A stretch of 64,000 nt of DNA from Selaginella moellendorffii (Eukaryota > Streptophyta > Lycopodiopsida > Selaginellales > Selaginellaceae), in NCBI RefSeq assembly GCF_000143415.4, contig NW_003314323.1, positions 500,499 through 564,498 of the forward strand, in the 5' to 3' direction. Below are positions 55,537 to 64,000 of this stretch, piece by piece. Within the stretch, counting starts at the first letter, position 1; every line of letters begins with the position of its first letter. The notes below the pieces were generated by a model that was not told the DNA's origin, did not search any database, and saw only the letters and a program-made list of their open reading frames with translations. The position numbers were made by a program, and so were the translations under genes.

Positions 55537-57700
55537 TACAACTTTGATCTCTTATATGGTCCAAAGACCCCTTCTTGTGCAACTGAAATAACAAGCTGAA
55601 AAGAAAACATTTTTAGAATAAGATAATATTTTGGATTTTTATTCTCACTTCGCCAGATTGTGTGTACATATGTCCAGTTGCAAAGCCACGTCCATTACCA
55701 GCAAAAGGACTTTCCATCTGAAAAAGATCATATAATAAAAAACAATATCAGGACAGCATACTAACCACAAATAATAGCCATTCATCTGCTCTGAAAGGTT
55801 GATGGAACCACATCCTATACGAAAACGTATAAAAACATGGTAAAAACCAAAAAGAGTAATAAATGCTTACGAGTGGTCTAAGCTCAAAATTCTAAATCTC
55901 TGCCCTGATGATGTCCTCAAAGGTCTCAGAGCCGTCCCAATGAATTGAGAGTCAGAAGCATAGGCAGCAACACAACTATATGAAAAATTTAAAAACTTTA
56001 CCGGTGATGTAAACGTAGAATAATAACATACCAGTGAAGGGATTGATCGTCTGAGAGTTTTTGACGTGCTTTTAGCCACACTCGCTGCCTAAAAAAGAAA
56101 AATAAAAAAGGACATTAAACCTTAAAACAGAAAAAAGAAAGAAAGAAAGGAAATACCTCGGTTCAAGTTGAGTAGGATTTACAAGATCGACTGGATCACA
56201 AAGTCGCACTTCCATGGGATATTGTAGATGTGGAGCCGCTGCTAGCTTCTTCTTTATACGCCTGCCAAGGATATTAGAGCCAAATATTGCCTACCTTTAA
56301 GAATCTTACAAGGGAATTCGGGCGTCTACTCGGTATCTTTGCTCAAGAACTTCTCTAGGCAAAACCTGCAAACTCAGAAAGAAACTCAAGACCATGCTCT
56401 AGAAAATAAAAGAATTACATCTTCGGGTCGAGGTGCTTCAGGCATGTCTCGTTGGTGCTCCAAACTTTTCTCTAATCTCTATGACAAAAGAATTGTGATC
56501 AACTTGAAAAAGAAATTATGTAAATCTTACCTGGAAGGAGGCAGTCAGCCTGAAAATCTCTTGTCCTCTTTGCATTGCTCTGACGCACCTTGTTGCAAAC
56601 CTGTGGCCATCTCGTACTCTTTCCACTTGGTACATTATGGGCACTGCATCAGAGAAAAGAGTTTTAGCTTTCTTCCTTCCAAGTTAGTTCTAACACAAAC
56701 TGCCTACGAGCTTCATCTCCAGCCACGAGGAAATTAGAGTGCAGACTGTGCACAAGAAGGGAAGGATCCACGGATTTACAAGCGGCTGCCAAAGCCTATC
56801 GAAAGGAAGAAAACGAAAAGAAGGAAAGAAAAATCTGGTAGAGTTCAAAGATTGTAAAACTAGTTACCTGGCCAATAAGTTGTCCACCAAAGACACGCCC
56901 GGTTTCTGAGGGATACGCAGTAAGACCACGATACAAGTCAACCTGGAAGAGCACAGATGAAAAAAGCCAACGTGGCCATTGAAGCTTACATCCAGCTTGT
57001 CCAGCTCAAGAACTCTCTCCACCGTAGCCACATCCTTTCTTTGATTGTCAGTCCATATAGAGTCCGAAGAAACCAAGGCATGGTGCTCATGTGTGAGCAC
57101 TAAGCATATCACCTGAGAAAAACAAAATAAATCCTTATCAAGATCTAGAAAGGAAAGTAAAGCATGAAGACCTCATCAACAGCAACAACATCAGCCTTGT
57201 GGATCTCTTGCAGATGTTCCGGACAAACTGTGGAGAACAGATCGAGCAAAAGTTACCTCCAGGAGCAAACTCACCACTTCCAAAGTAGTCTCCTGGTTTT
57301 AATATCAAAGTGTTGCTCACACCAGCGACTTCAGCCTAACGAGATCGAACATGAGGGAAAAAAAAAAAGCTTTTAGAACTTCACCTCTCCTTTCCAGACA
57401 ATGTAAAATCCTTCTCCCGCCTCGCCTTCTCTCACCAGCGTCTCACCAGAAGCTACAGAAGGATTAGAGAAGGGAGGAAAGAAAAAGCTTCCTTTGTACT
57501 ATACCAAAACGCATTGGCTTGAGAGCGTGAGCGATTTTCTTGATCAATCCGGCAGGGAGCTGCTGGAGCAGTGGAACAGAACCTAGGAATTCCATGGCTG
57601 GGCGCGCAAAGACAACGCTAGCATTCGAAAACAACTCAAGGAAAAGAGTACCTTGCTCCACGCTGACGTCCTTGTCGCCAATTGTGAACAAGACAGCCAT
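55537..57700 (-). CDS. ACH2: Second peroxisomal acyl-CoA thioesterase II, ACH2 paralogue
   Basis: Seventeen exons can be followed on the - strand from ATG at 57700 (or 57596, giving [13 protein letters not shown]) to TAA at 55537. The cNMP-binding part has [40 protein letters not shown] and LKPGDYFG. The TesB part has [68 protein letters not shown] and AQEG. The protein ends KRSKL, a type 1 peroxisomal signal. The intron positions I traced correspond to those of 44688-46788, with low protein identity in between, so the duplication is old. All catalytic positions appear intact. Confidence 0.9.
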
Positions 57701-57893
57701 TGGCGGAAGAACCCTAAGCCTCGGCAGTGATAAAAGTCTTTGAAGTGCTCAAGCAAGCTAGCCGATAGCAAAGGAAAGCATGACATACGACGCGGACTTT
57801 TGCGGATCCAAGGGATGCTTGAGTGAAGACCGTTCTTAAGTCACGCAGCCTTGCGATGATGCTGAGAAAGGTGGCTTCATTCCTTGGACTGGT

Positions 57894-58470
57894 TCATCCT
57901 GTGGAAGAACAGCAGTGACTCGCTCGCGAAATCACCAAGTTCCACGAGAGGGAGTCTCGCCGAGGCATCCTGTTGACGAGGGCCTTGTTCTGGCAAATAG
58001 CAGCGTCAGAAATGTCATGAGCATCTCCTGGAAAGCCACCAAAGTCTTCTGCTTCCGAGACATCACAGTTCACGTTGCTACGCCTTTCCGCTCGATCTGG
58101 TCGAAAGTTTCCCTCACATCGTCCAGACTTTTGTACCTCCCATACATGTTGACGAGCGCAGTGCCAATGCCGGATGCCAAGTTCGCCCAAGCACCCGTGA
58201 ACTTTTGGCGCAGCACTCGAGAAGGTGATCTTGTCCGGGAAAACACTGCTCGAGAGCTTCTTCCTGGCCACACTGCTCGTATCTCCTCTCCATCCAAAAG
58301 AACATCTCCCTCACACCCTCCATGCTTCCACATTTCCTATACATCTCCACAAGTTTCAAGTTTCCAGAGTTTTGGAGGTTGATCTCATTCTTGGAACGCT
58401 GTGCTTGCAGCTCTCCAATTCACGAGAATGTTGCTCGACGGCATTGGACCTGACTGTGTGACGTTCTCTA
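57894..58470 (-). pseudogene. PPR pseudogene, frameshifted
   Basis: Three overlapping frames together show PPR-type sequence in the right order: LVEMYRKCGSMEGVREMF, then after frame changes LASGIGTALVNMYGRYKSLDDVRETFDQI, then NKALVNRMPRRDSLSWNLVI. Each piece is typical of PLS-class PPR proteins. There are at least two frameshifts over under 500 bp and no start. It lies between ACH2 and the large PPR gene, on the same strand as both. Confidence 0.7.
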
Positions 58471-58984
58471 CGGTTGTGAGCTCGTGCAAGTCCAGCAGTA
58501 GACTTTTTTATCTTTAAGTTATCCTCATTTAGTTTTCTCATCAGAGAATCCACCGTAAACATCGAACTGAAAAGAAGTGTAACTCCCGACTTGCAAAGAA
58601 GTGTAACGTTTGAAAAAAGAATCAAAAAGAAAAGAGAGAGAGAAGCGTCATCTACGTTGTCTTTCCATTCGATCACGAGTGATCCAAGGCTGCCATCTAT
58701 CTTCTTCCTCGAGATGAGTAAGAAAGAAACAAAAAGTGAAGTTAGCAGAAAAAAGAAAAAAGAACGAACGACTTCTTCACACACAAGCTACAAGAAATGC
58801 AGGCATGATCACGTCTCGAACAGACAAATCCACAAAACCTCTTCAGTATCCTCTGGATGAGCTTTGATGTTCTCGAGAACCGCTTCCTCAAAACTGCAGC
58901 AAAAAGAACTTCGTTTCCTCTTTTTTACCTGAGTTCTCGACTTACAAGGATGACTGCGCGCGAAAGGATTTCCTCCAAGAAAAT

Positions 58985-59295
58985 CTTACTAAAAGGATAT
59001 CGGGCCTCCTTGGGCGCCCTGGGTACCAAGCGCTATCCGGTAGATCACGGTGGGGTTGACCATACCGACTTAGCACTACTGGGTCACCGACGAGGGGGGC
59101 CAAGTGGTCAAGGGTCAGCGACCCCATTTACTAAGCAACCCGAGTAACCTTACCTCTCACTCCATTTCTTTTATACCGGTGTTCCTCAACTGCGCCTTGG
59201 CTGGTGGGATAGGTTTTCAGCTTACATGGCACAACACCCGCATCTCCGGGATGACTAGGATTGTTGGTTGTCAACCTGGCATTATCCTATGGTAA
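58985..59295 (-). other. GC-rich block of unknown nature with TATA-like box
   Basis: This 310-bp block differs in composition from its surroundings and has no PPR or other coding match that I recognise. On the - strand CGGTATAAAAGAAATGG (around 59163-59179) resembles a TATA box. CCATAGGATAATG at its right end echoes the arm of the LARD-2 palindrome. A solo LTR or a gene promoter fragment are both possible. The preceding 58480-58984 shows nothing assignable. Confidence 0.3.
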
Positions 59296-59299
59296 GAGT

Positions 59300-61300
59300 T
59301 TAGTTCCAAGAGCTCGCAAGTAAAATATAAGTAGCACCATTGGATGAATCCTTACCCAGCAATTTTCCAGCCGACATTTCCACAACCTTTGCATTTCGAT
59401 GGATTCTCGATGCTCCCAGAAGAATCATCCACAGGCCCGGCTGTGGAACAAATGGCATGGATTCCACCACTTCCATGGCTCGCTCCAGCTGACCGGCTCG
59501 CCCCATTGCGTCAACCAAGCAGTAGTAATGCTCGATCCTGGGAGAGATCCCAAAGTCTGCGATCATGGACAAGAAACCTCGGCAACACTGCTCGAGCTGG
59601 CTCGCTGCCGCTGCTAGAATTGTCGTGAAGATGATCTCGTCTGGCTTGAAAGCCAGCAAGATCATCTCTCGAAAGAGATCCAGTGCCTCGCTCACGCGTC
59701 CGTTCTGGACATAGGCGGCGATGATCGAGCTCCATGTCGTGACGTCCTGCTGCTTTTCAAACCGCTCAAATGCTGTTCTCGAGGATTGAACGTAGCCATG
59801 CTGTGCGAGCGCCAAGATCACGGTGATGAGAGCTACTTGGTTGCGATCTGGCATTGTCTCGTAGATGTCCCTGGCACTCGCAAGCTGGCCATCCTGTGCA
59901 TAAGCTTGCATCATCACAGTGGATGTCACAGCGTTTATCTCTGGCATCTCGACGAAGATCTTCACTGCTTCCTCGGATAATCGGCAGCTGACCAGTGAGG
60001 ACAAGAGAGTGTTGTAAGACACCAGGTTGTGGCTGGGCATTTGCTCAAAGAAATCTTTGCAGTGGTGGACGTCGGGTGCGTAACAAGCGAGCATGGTGTT
60101 CCAGGAGACCATGTCCAGGCACGCCAAAGAATCAAACACCGCTCGAGCTTTGTCGATCTTGGAGTGATTGGCGTATAAGAGAATCATGTTGGTCCAGGCT
60201 GACAAGCAACTGGGATCGTCGAGTGTGGTTTCTCGCATGATCTGAAACAAACTCTCGCCATCTTGTACATGCCCAAACCGTGCAAATGCTTGAAGCATCA
60301 CGCTCCAGGTGATTGAGCTTCGCTCTGGCATAATCGCAAACAATCGCTTCGCCTCGTTAAGGCTACATGCGTCCGCGTAAGTTTTCAGCATAGTTGTCCA
60401 GGAAATCACGCTTCTACAAGGCATCGAATCAAACAGTGCCTTCCCTCCTTCCAAATCTCTCATTCTGGAATAACCTTGCAAGACAGCATTCCAAGAAATC
60501 TCGTTGCGCTCCGGCATGGCAACCGAAAACACCGATTCCAGGGCTTCTTCCAGCCCCAACTGAAGAAACACAAGCAAGATGGAGTTCCACGAGACAACAT
60601 TGCGAGCGGGCATTCCGTCAAATAACTCTTTTGCCAAAGACAAATCCCCAGCCTGAGCAAATGCCGAGATAATAGCGTTCCAAGAAGCTAATGTTCTTGC
60701 GCCTATGCTCTGGAACACAGCCATAGCCTTGCCTGTGTTGCCACTGAGAGCATAGGAAGAGATCATAGTGGTCCACGTGTACTCATCGTGAACGGGCATG
60801 ATTTGAAAGAGCTCCTCGGCTTTACTATAATGCCCGCTCTGGGCATATGCGCAAATCATGGAGTTCCAGGACACCACGTTCCTCATGGGCATATTCTCAA
60901 ACATACACTGTGCGAGATCCACAAGGCCGTGCTCGGCGTAGGCATTCATCATAGCCGTCCACGCTACCACGTCCTTGGATGGAATCCTGTCAAAGACCCG
61001 GCGAGCGTCGTCCAGATGCCCCCTCTGGGCATATGCCTGGAGGAGGATATTCCAGGAGAAGGAATTGGGATCTTTGATCCCGGCGAAGACGGAGAGGGCA
61101 CGCTCGAGGCTGCCGCAGCGTGCGTACATCTGGACGAGGAGATTGGCGAGGTAGCGATCGTCGCGGCATTGCGCGCAGCTCTGGATCGAGGCGTGGAGCA
61201 GCGCGCCGCGATCGAGGGTCTTGACATTGGCAATCCTGCGAGCAAAATCTTCTACTTGCTGCTCGTTTGCGCGAGAAGGAAGAGAGGAGGAATGGATCAT
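59300..61300 (-). CDS. PLS-class pentatricopeptide repeat protein, 666 aa
   Basis: This is a single exon starting MIHSSSLPSRANEQ. From about residue 48 (RYLANLLVQMYARCGSLERA) there are some 16 degenerate repeats, mostly the 31-residue S type ('N(V/E)(V/I)SWN..L..YA..G....A..LF..MP'). It ends with a longer L and S2 pair (AFKPDEIIFTTILAAAA, MGRAGQLERAMEVVESMPF) and the beginning of an E1/E2 region (GLWMILLGASRIHRN, GATYILLASSWN). The chain then stops early, with no E+ or DYW domain. Plant PLS proteins bind organellar RNA and many direct C-to-U editing, acting with a separate DYW protein if they lack one. The target is unknown. No clear plastid or mitochondrial signal is visible at the N-terminus. 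Confidence 0.88.
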   Translation of the reverse strand: MIHSSSLPSRANEQQVEDFARRIANVKTLDRGALLHASIQSCAQCRDDRYLANLLVQMYARCGSLERALSVFAGIKDPNSFSWNILLQAYAQRGHLDDARRVFDRIPSKDVVAWTAMMNAYAEHGLVDLAQCMFENMPMRNVVSWNSMICAYAQSGHYSKAEELFQIMPVHDEYTWTTMISSYALSGNTGKAMAVFQSIGARTLASWNAIISAFAQAGDLSLAKELFDGMPARNVVSWNSILLVFLQLGLEEALESVFSVAMPERNEISWNAVLQGYSRMRDLEGGKALFDSMPCRSVISWTTMLKTYADACSLNEAKRLFAIMPERSSITWSVMLQAFARFGHVQDGESLFQIMRETTLDDPSCLSAWTNMILLYANHSKIDKARAVFDSLACLDMVSWNTMLACYAPDVHHCKDFFEQMPSHNLVSYNTLLSSLVSCRLSEEAVKIFVEMPEINAVTSTVMMQAYAQDGQLASARDIYETMPDRNQVALITVILALAQHGYVQSSRTAFERFEKQQDVTTWSSIIAAYVQNGRVSEALDLFREMILLAFKPDEIIFTTILAAAASQLEQCCRGFLSMIADFGISPRIEHYYCLVDAMGRAGQLERAMEVVESMPFVPQPGLWMILLGASRIHRNAKVVEMSAGKLLGKDSSNGATYILLASSWN

Positions 61301-61903
61301 CCATCCAAACTTGCCAATTCCCTCACATTTGAATTTAGGGCTCCTCTGTGCTATGGTTTGGAGCAGTTCTTCCCTCCTCGGCCACGCGAATGTTGGCTCT
61401 GGGAAAAGACGCTGGAGCAGGAGCTGGAATTCGCATGTTTGCGTCCGGGGATTGGTCTCCAGTGCTGAGATTAAGCTTCTCAGGAGCAGACTCAGACGAA
61501 TTCGTTCAGAGAAAAAGCTCTTCGGTGGAGATAAAACATTTGCAAGAAACCAAGTTCGTCATTCCCCTGGAACAACAAAAGAGAAAAGACGATCTATCCA
61601 AAAAACATATACCTTGGATTGGATCAACGCTCTGCCCTGCTTGACGCCTTGGTGCTACGCAAATCGATGCCCCGGCACAGCACAGAGACGGTTGCTCCTC
61701 GAACATTTCTTCCTCCTCTGTAGAGCTTCTCGGATCAAACAGAGTCGATCGATAAGCTTTTCATTTTCCTGGGTGAAGATTTAAATGTTCATAGACAAGT
61801 TATTTCTTTTTTGTAGATTTAAAGTTTGCCATTTGAAAATATTGAACTAAGGGTTTTTACTCAGACTATAAAGCACAATTATAGCTTCAGGAAGGATCAA
61901 CCG
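61301..61903. other. Upstream region of the PPR gene
   Basis: It probably holds the PPR promoter. A + strand frame of 98 codons (61348-61644) is open but shows no family resemblance, and its composition is like the flanking DNA, so I do not call it a gene. Confidence 0.35.
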
Positions 61904-62312
61904 TTATGGTGCTACAACAATTAAATACCACTTCAAATACCTCTCTTGGACTGCCCTCCTTCACCACTTTGACTAGCAGTGCATTGCAAGGTATTCTAGC
62001 TAATCTAATTTTAAGAAGAATCTAAACTAGCAAATAAAACAGAGTGTCCACGAATCTCATCTTGTTCTTCAAAGAAGCTCTCATCTTGCTCTTACAAAAA
62101 GCCCACATCTTGTTCTTATGGTGCTACAACAAATTAAGTACCACTTCAAATACCTCTCTTGGACTGCCCTCCCACCATTTTGACTAACAGTACATTGAAG
62201 GGTATCCTAGCTAATCTAATTTTAAGAAAAATCTAAACTAGCAAATAAAACAGTATTCATGAATCTGTTCTTCAAGAGAAGCTCTCATCTTGCTCTTACA
62301 AAAAGCCCACAT
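61904..62312. repeat. Tandem duplication of a 212-bp unit
   Basis: Unit 1 starts TTATGGTGCTACAACA at 61904 and unit 2 at 62116. Both carry CAAATACCTCTCTTGGACTG, CTAGCTAATCTAATTTTAAG and TCTTGCTCTTACAAAAAGCC. Unit 2 is about 15 bp shorter through small deletions. It is non-coding and no flanking duplication was found. Confidence 0.85.
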
Positions 62313-62767
62313 TCTTCTGTGATACCTTGTCATTATTTGTATGCATCTAAACTGCCCATAACAATAGAAGATTTCTCTTAAGTGACCTAAATCAAAGGCC
62401 CCATTGGATTCTCAAGCATATTCCCACATAGGGCTCAATTGAATATACTAGGGAATCTGTTACTCTATGACACAGTTAGTACCTAAAGATCTCATTCTAC
62501 TTCTCTGACCAAGATCCTCGCCTGGAAATCGTCACAGCATCGCAGCGCAATCCGGCATTGTGCTCGGCAGTGGCGAAGGCACAGCTCGGACTAACAGCGA
62601 ATATCTCGAGTGAAGCAGCGGCATTCCAGGGAAACGCGATCGATTGCAGATCTCCTCGTTGCCCTAGCTGCGCTAGAAGATCCTGACTAGAGTTCTGCCA
62701 CGTAGGACCGCCCCGTGTCTGAGATTCTATAGTAGCGCAATTTTCGAAAGGCACTCGCGCTAGTGCT

Positions 62768-63670
62768 TTGATTCCTCGTCTAGGGGTTTTAGCTGGGAGC
62801 AAGCTTGCTAGATCGCCGATCAATGGAAGGATGGTGGCGTTGGTGCCAATGTATATGCATTTCAGTCGCCAGGGAGGAGCGAAATCTTCGAGCGATAGCG
62901 CAGCATCGGCATACACAACAATCTCATCCAAAGTTCCTTCGCAGTGCGAGATGAAACAAAGTAAGTTCATCGCCATGGCCGCTCTGGACAGTGGACGATG
63001 AATAAGGCGCATTGGCATTTCTCTCCAAGGTCTAGTTTTGGAAAGAAGAAAATCATGATGTTAGCTCATTCTTTTTTTTGCAAGGTCTTGGATCCACAGG
63101 CATCTCACAATTGCTAAGCTTACAAGGTGGTACTTTTATTTCGCCTTCTTCTTTTTCTTGCTGGAATGTTTCATTTTCTTCCAGCTTAGATCAAAGAACG
63201 CTATCGTTTTAGCGATGGTGGAGAGCCTGGAGGAACGGCAGGACGGCCAATCTATGCTGCCAGAGAAAATTCTGGTGTGGATGGAGTTATGATTGTTGTC
63301 ACGAGGTACCTATCATCGTTTTTCCAAACGAAAGAACAAAAGCTAATTGGAAATCCAGGTACTTTGGTGGAACGAAGCTTGGAACTGGAGGACTCGTTCG
63401 ATCTTATGCAGGAATCGCTGCTGACTGCCTCAAAAAAGCACCGACGCACATTGTCAAAGCAAAGGTTTTCTTATGTAGTCTACTGACTTGCATCGAGTGT
63501 GTAGATATACTTGGTTCTCAAACTTGGCTTTGATCATCTTGGAGATGTGTACCCTCTCCTAAGCATTGGTGTTATTAGTTTCGATCTTTATGTCTTGATG
63601 GCCAACGAATCCAGCTTCAGCTTCACGGTGCCGAGAACATTAAAGAAAGCAGCAGGACGTGGGTACTTGG
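62768..63670 (+). pseudogene. YigZ/IMPACT-family (UPF0029) gene, broken
   Basis: Exon-like blocks carry family motifs. The block ending at about 63001 has AYTTISSKVPSQ and KQSKFIA. A block at about 63090-63126 has DPQASHNC followed by TAA where the family has Trp, then AYK. The block at 63187-63305 has [17 protein letters not shown] and VMIVVTR. The block at 63358-63464 has [18 protein letters not shown] and ADCLKKAP. The block near 63505-63570 has a decayed C-terminal part. A frameshift and a stop lie near 63000 as well. The family relates to translational regulation by the IMPACT/YIH1 group. With a lost Trp and a frameshift, I judge it inactive. The order and intron-like gaps show it came from a normal spliced gene. 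Confidence 0.75.
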
Positions 63671-64000
63671 AATTTAGTTATGGTGGGACACGGTGACAAT
63701 GGTGAACCAGAGTCGACTCTAGAGTTATTCCAGAAGATGAAAGCTCGGGGCTCTCAGCCAAACGCTCGGAGCTACGTTGCTGCAGTGAAGGCTTGCACAA
63801 GTCTGGCAAGCTGCTAAAGGTGGTCTCGAGTTGGAGTATTTCGTCGCAAACACGCTGGTGGATTTCTACGTCAAATGTGGAAGCTCGGCAGACGCTCGCA
63901 GAATTTTTGACAAGATGCCACTGCACGATGTCGTGTCCTGGACGGCGCTGGTGCTGGGCTACGCTGAAAACGGTGAAGGCCAGGTGGCCTTGGATCTCTT
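63640..64000 (+). pseudogene. PPR sequence with frameshift, cut by the window edge
   Basis: From about 63655 one frame reads TWNLVMVGHGDNGEPESTLELFQKMKARGSQPN and on to VKACTSLAS. It meets TAA at about 63816, and the PPR text continues in another frame with YFVANTLVDFYVKCGSSADARRIFDKMPLHDVVSWTALVLGYAENGE. The text is otherwise well preserved, so the break is a single small indel (real or a sequencing error). It begins directly where the YigZ pseudogene ends, without its own start. More of it lies beyond the window. Confidence 0.65.

Noticed and set aside
59030-59110. Possible 5S rRNA gene or tRNA-like SINE in the GC-rich block
   Set aside because: Only short phrases resemble 5S rRNA, and I could not find the A and B box pair of a tRNA-like promoter.
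61348-61644. A 98-codon + strand frame upstream of the PPR gene
   Set aside because: It has a transit-peptide-like start but no recognisable domain or splice partner, and it lies in the likely PPR promoter.
62497-63018. A 173-codon - strand frame
   Set aside because: No family resemblance was seen, and its right part is antisense to the YigZ-like exon (KQSKFIA). It is probably a chance open frame in GC-richer DNA.
1-64000. CRISPR array, bacterial operon or phage
   Set aside because: The spliced eukaryotic genes, plastid and peroxisomal proteins and LTR elements exclude a prokaryotic origin. The tandem repeats found are LTR minisatellites or plain duplications without spacers.

Overview
The window looks like nuclear DNA of a vascular plant, most probably the spikemoss Selaginella moellendorffii or a close relative. 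The genus is an inference from style: spliceosomal introns of about 50-70 bp, tightly packed genes, PLS-type PPR genes, a TIC20 chloroplast-import gene, and acyl-CoA thioesterases with peroxisomal SKL tails. A 100-bp run of N (9320-9419) marks an assembly gap.

Positions 1 to about 33.4 kb are a nest of LTR retrotransposons with no cellular gene. The host is a decayed Ty3/gypsy chromovirus on the + strand. Its 5' LTR is 2158-2749 plus 9923-10212, its PBS is at 10214, its gag-protease-RT-RNase H remnant is 10213-13226, its integrase and chromodomain remnant is 26915-28400, and its 3' LTR starts at 28782. Non-autonomous elements, all on the - strand, were inserted into it. Two copies of one LARD family (here 'LARD-2') lie at 2750-9922 and 19855-26909. 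One copy of a second family ('LARD-1', 1.8-kb LTRs carrying a minisatellite) lies at 13232-19704. A 594-bp TRIM-like element lies at 29460-30053. Perfect 5-bp target-site duplications flank 13232-19704 (CTAAG) and 19855-26909 (GCGAG), and excising both in thought restores one continuous chromovirus pol sequence. The families share an initiator-Met-type PBS, and the chromovirus and both LARDs share a promoter-like LTR module, so the LARDs are probably parasites or derivatives of the chromovirus.

Positions 33.4-39.1 kb are AT-rich. They hold old LTR debris and two broken reading frames, on opposite strands, for secreted proteins ending in a bulb-type (GNA-like) lectin domain.

Positions 39.18-50.13 kb are a compact cluster of six intact multi-exon genes. 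On the + strand are a BTB/POZ-BACK protein, a membrane-anchored GT4 glycosyltransferase, a peroxisomal acyl-CoA thioesterase (ACH2 type) and a small C2-domain protein. On the - strand are a mitochondrial-carrier protein and TIC20. Positions 50.1-55.5 kb are AT-rich, with a very old gypsy RT remnant, diverged tandem repeats, a captured PPR scrap and a TRIM LTR scrap.

From 55.5 kb onward there is a second intact ACH2-type thioesterase on the - strand with the same exon layout as the first, a PPR pseudogene, a 666-codon PPR gene, a 210-bp tandem duplication, a broken YigZ/IMPACT-family gene, and a frameshifted PPR sequence running off the right edge. The genes do not form a pathway. The only clear functional relation is the pair of peroxisomal thioesterase paralogues.
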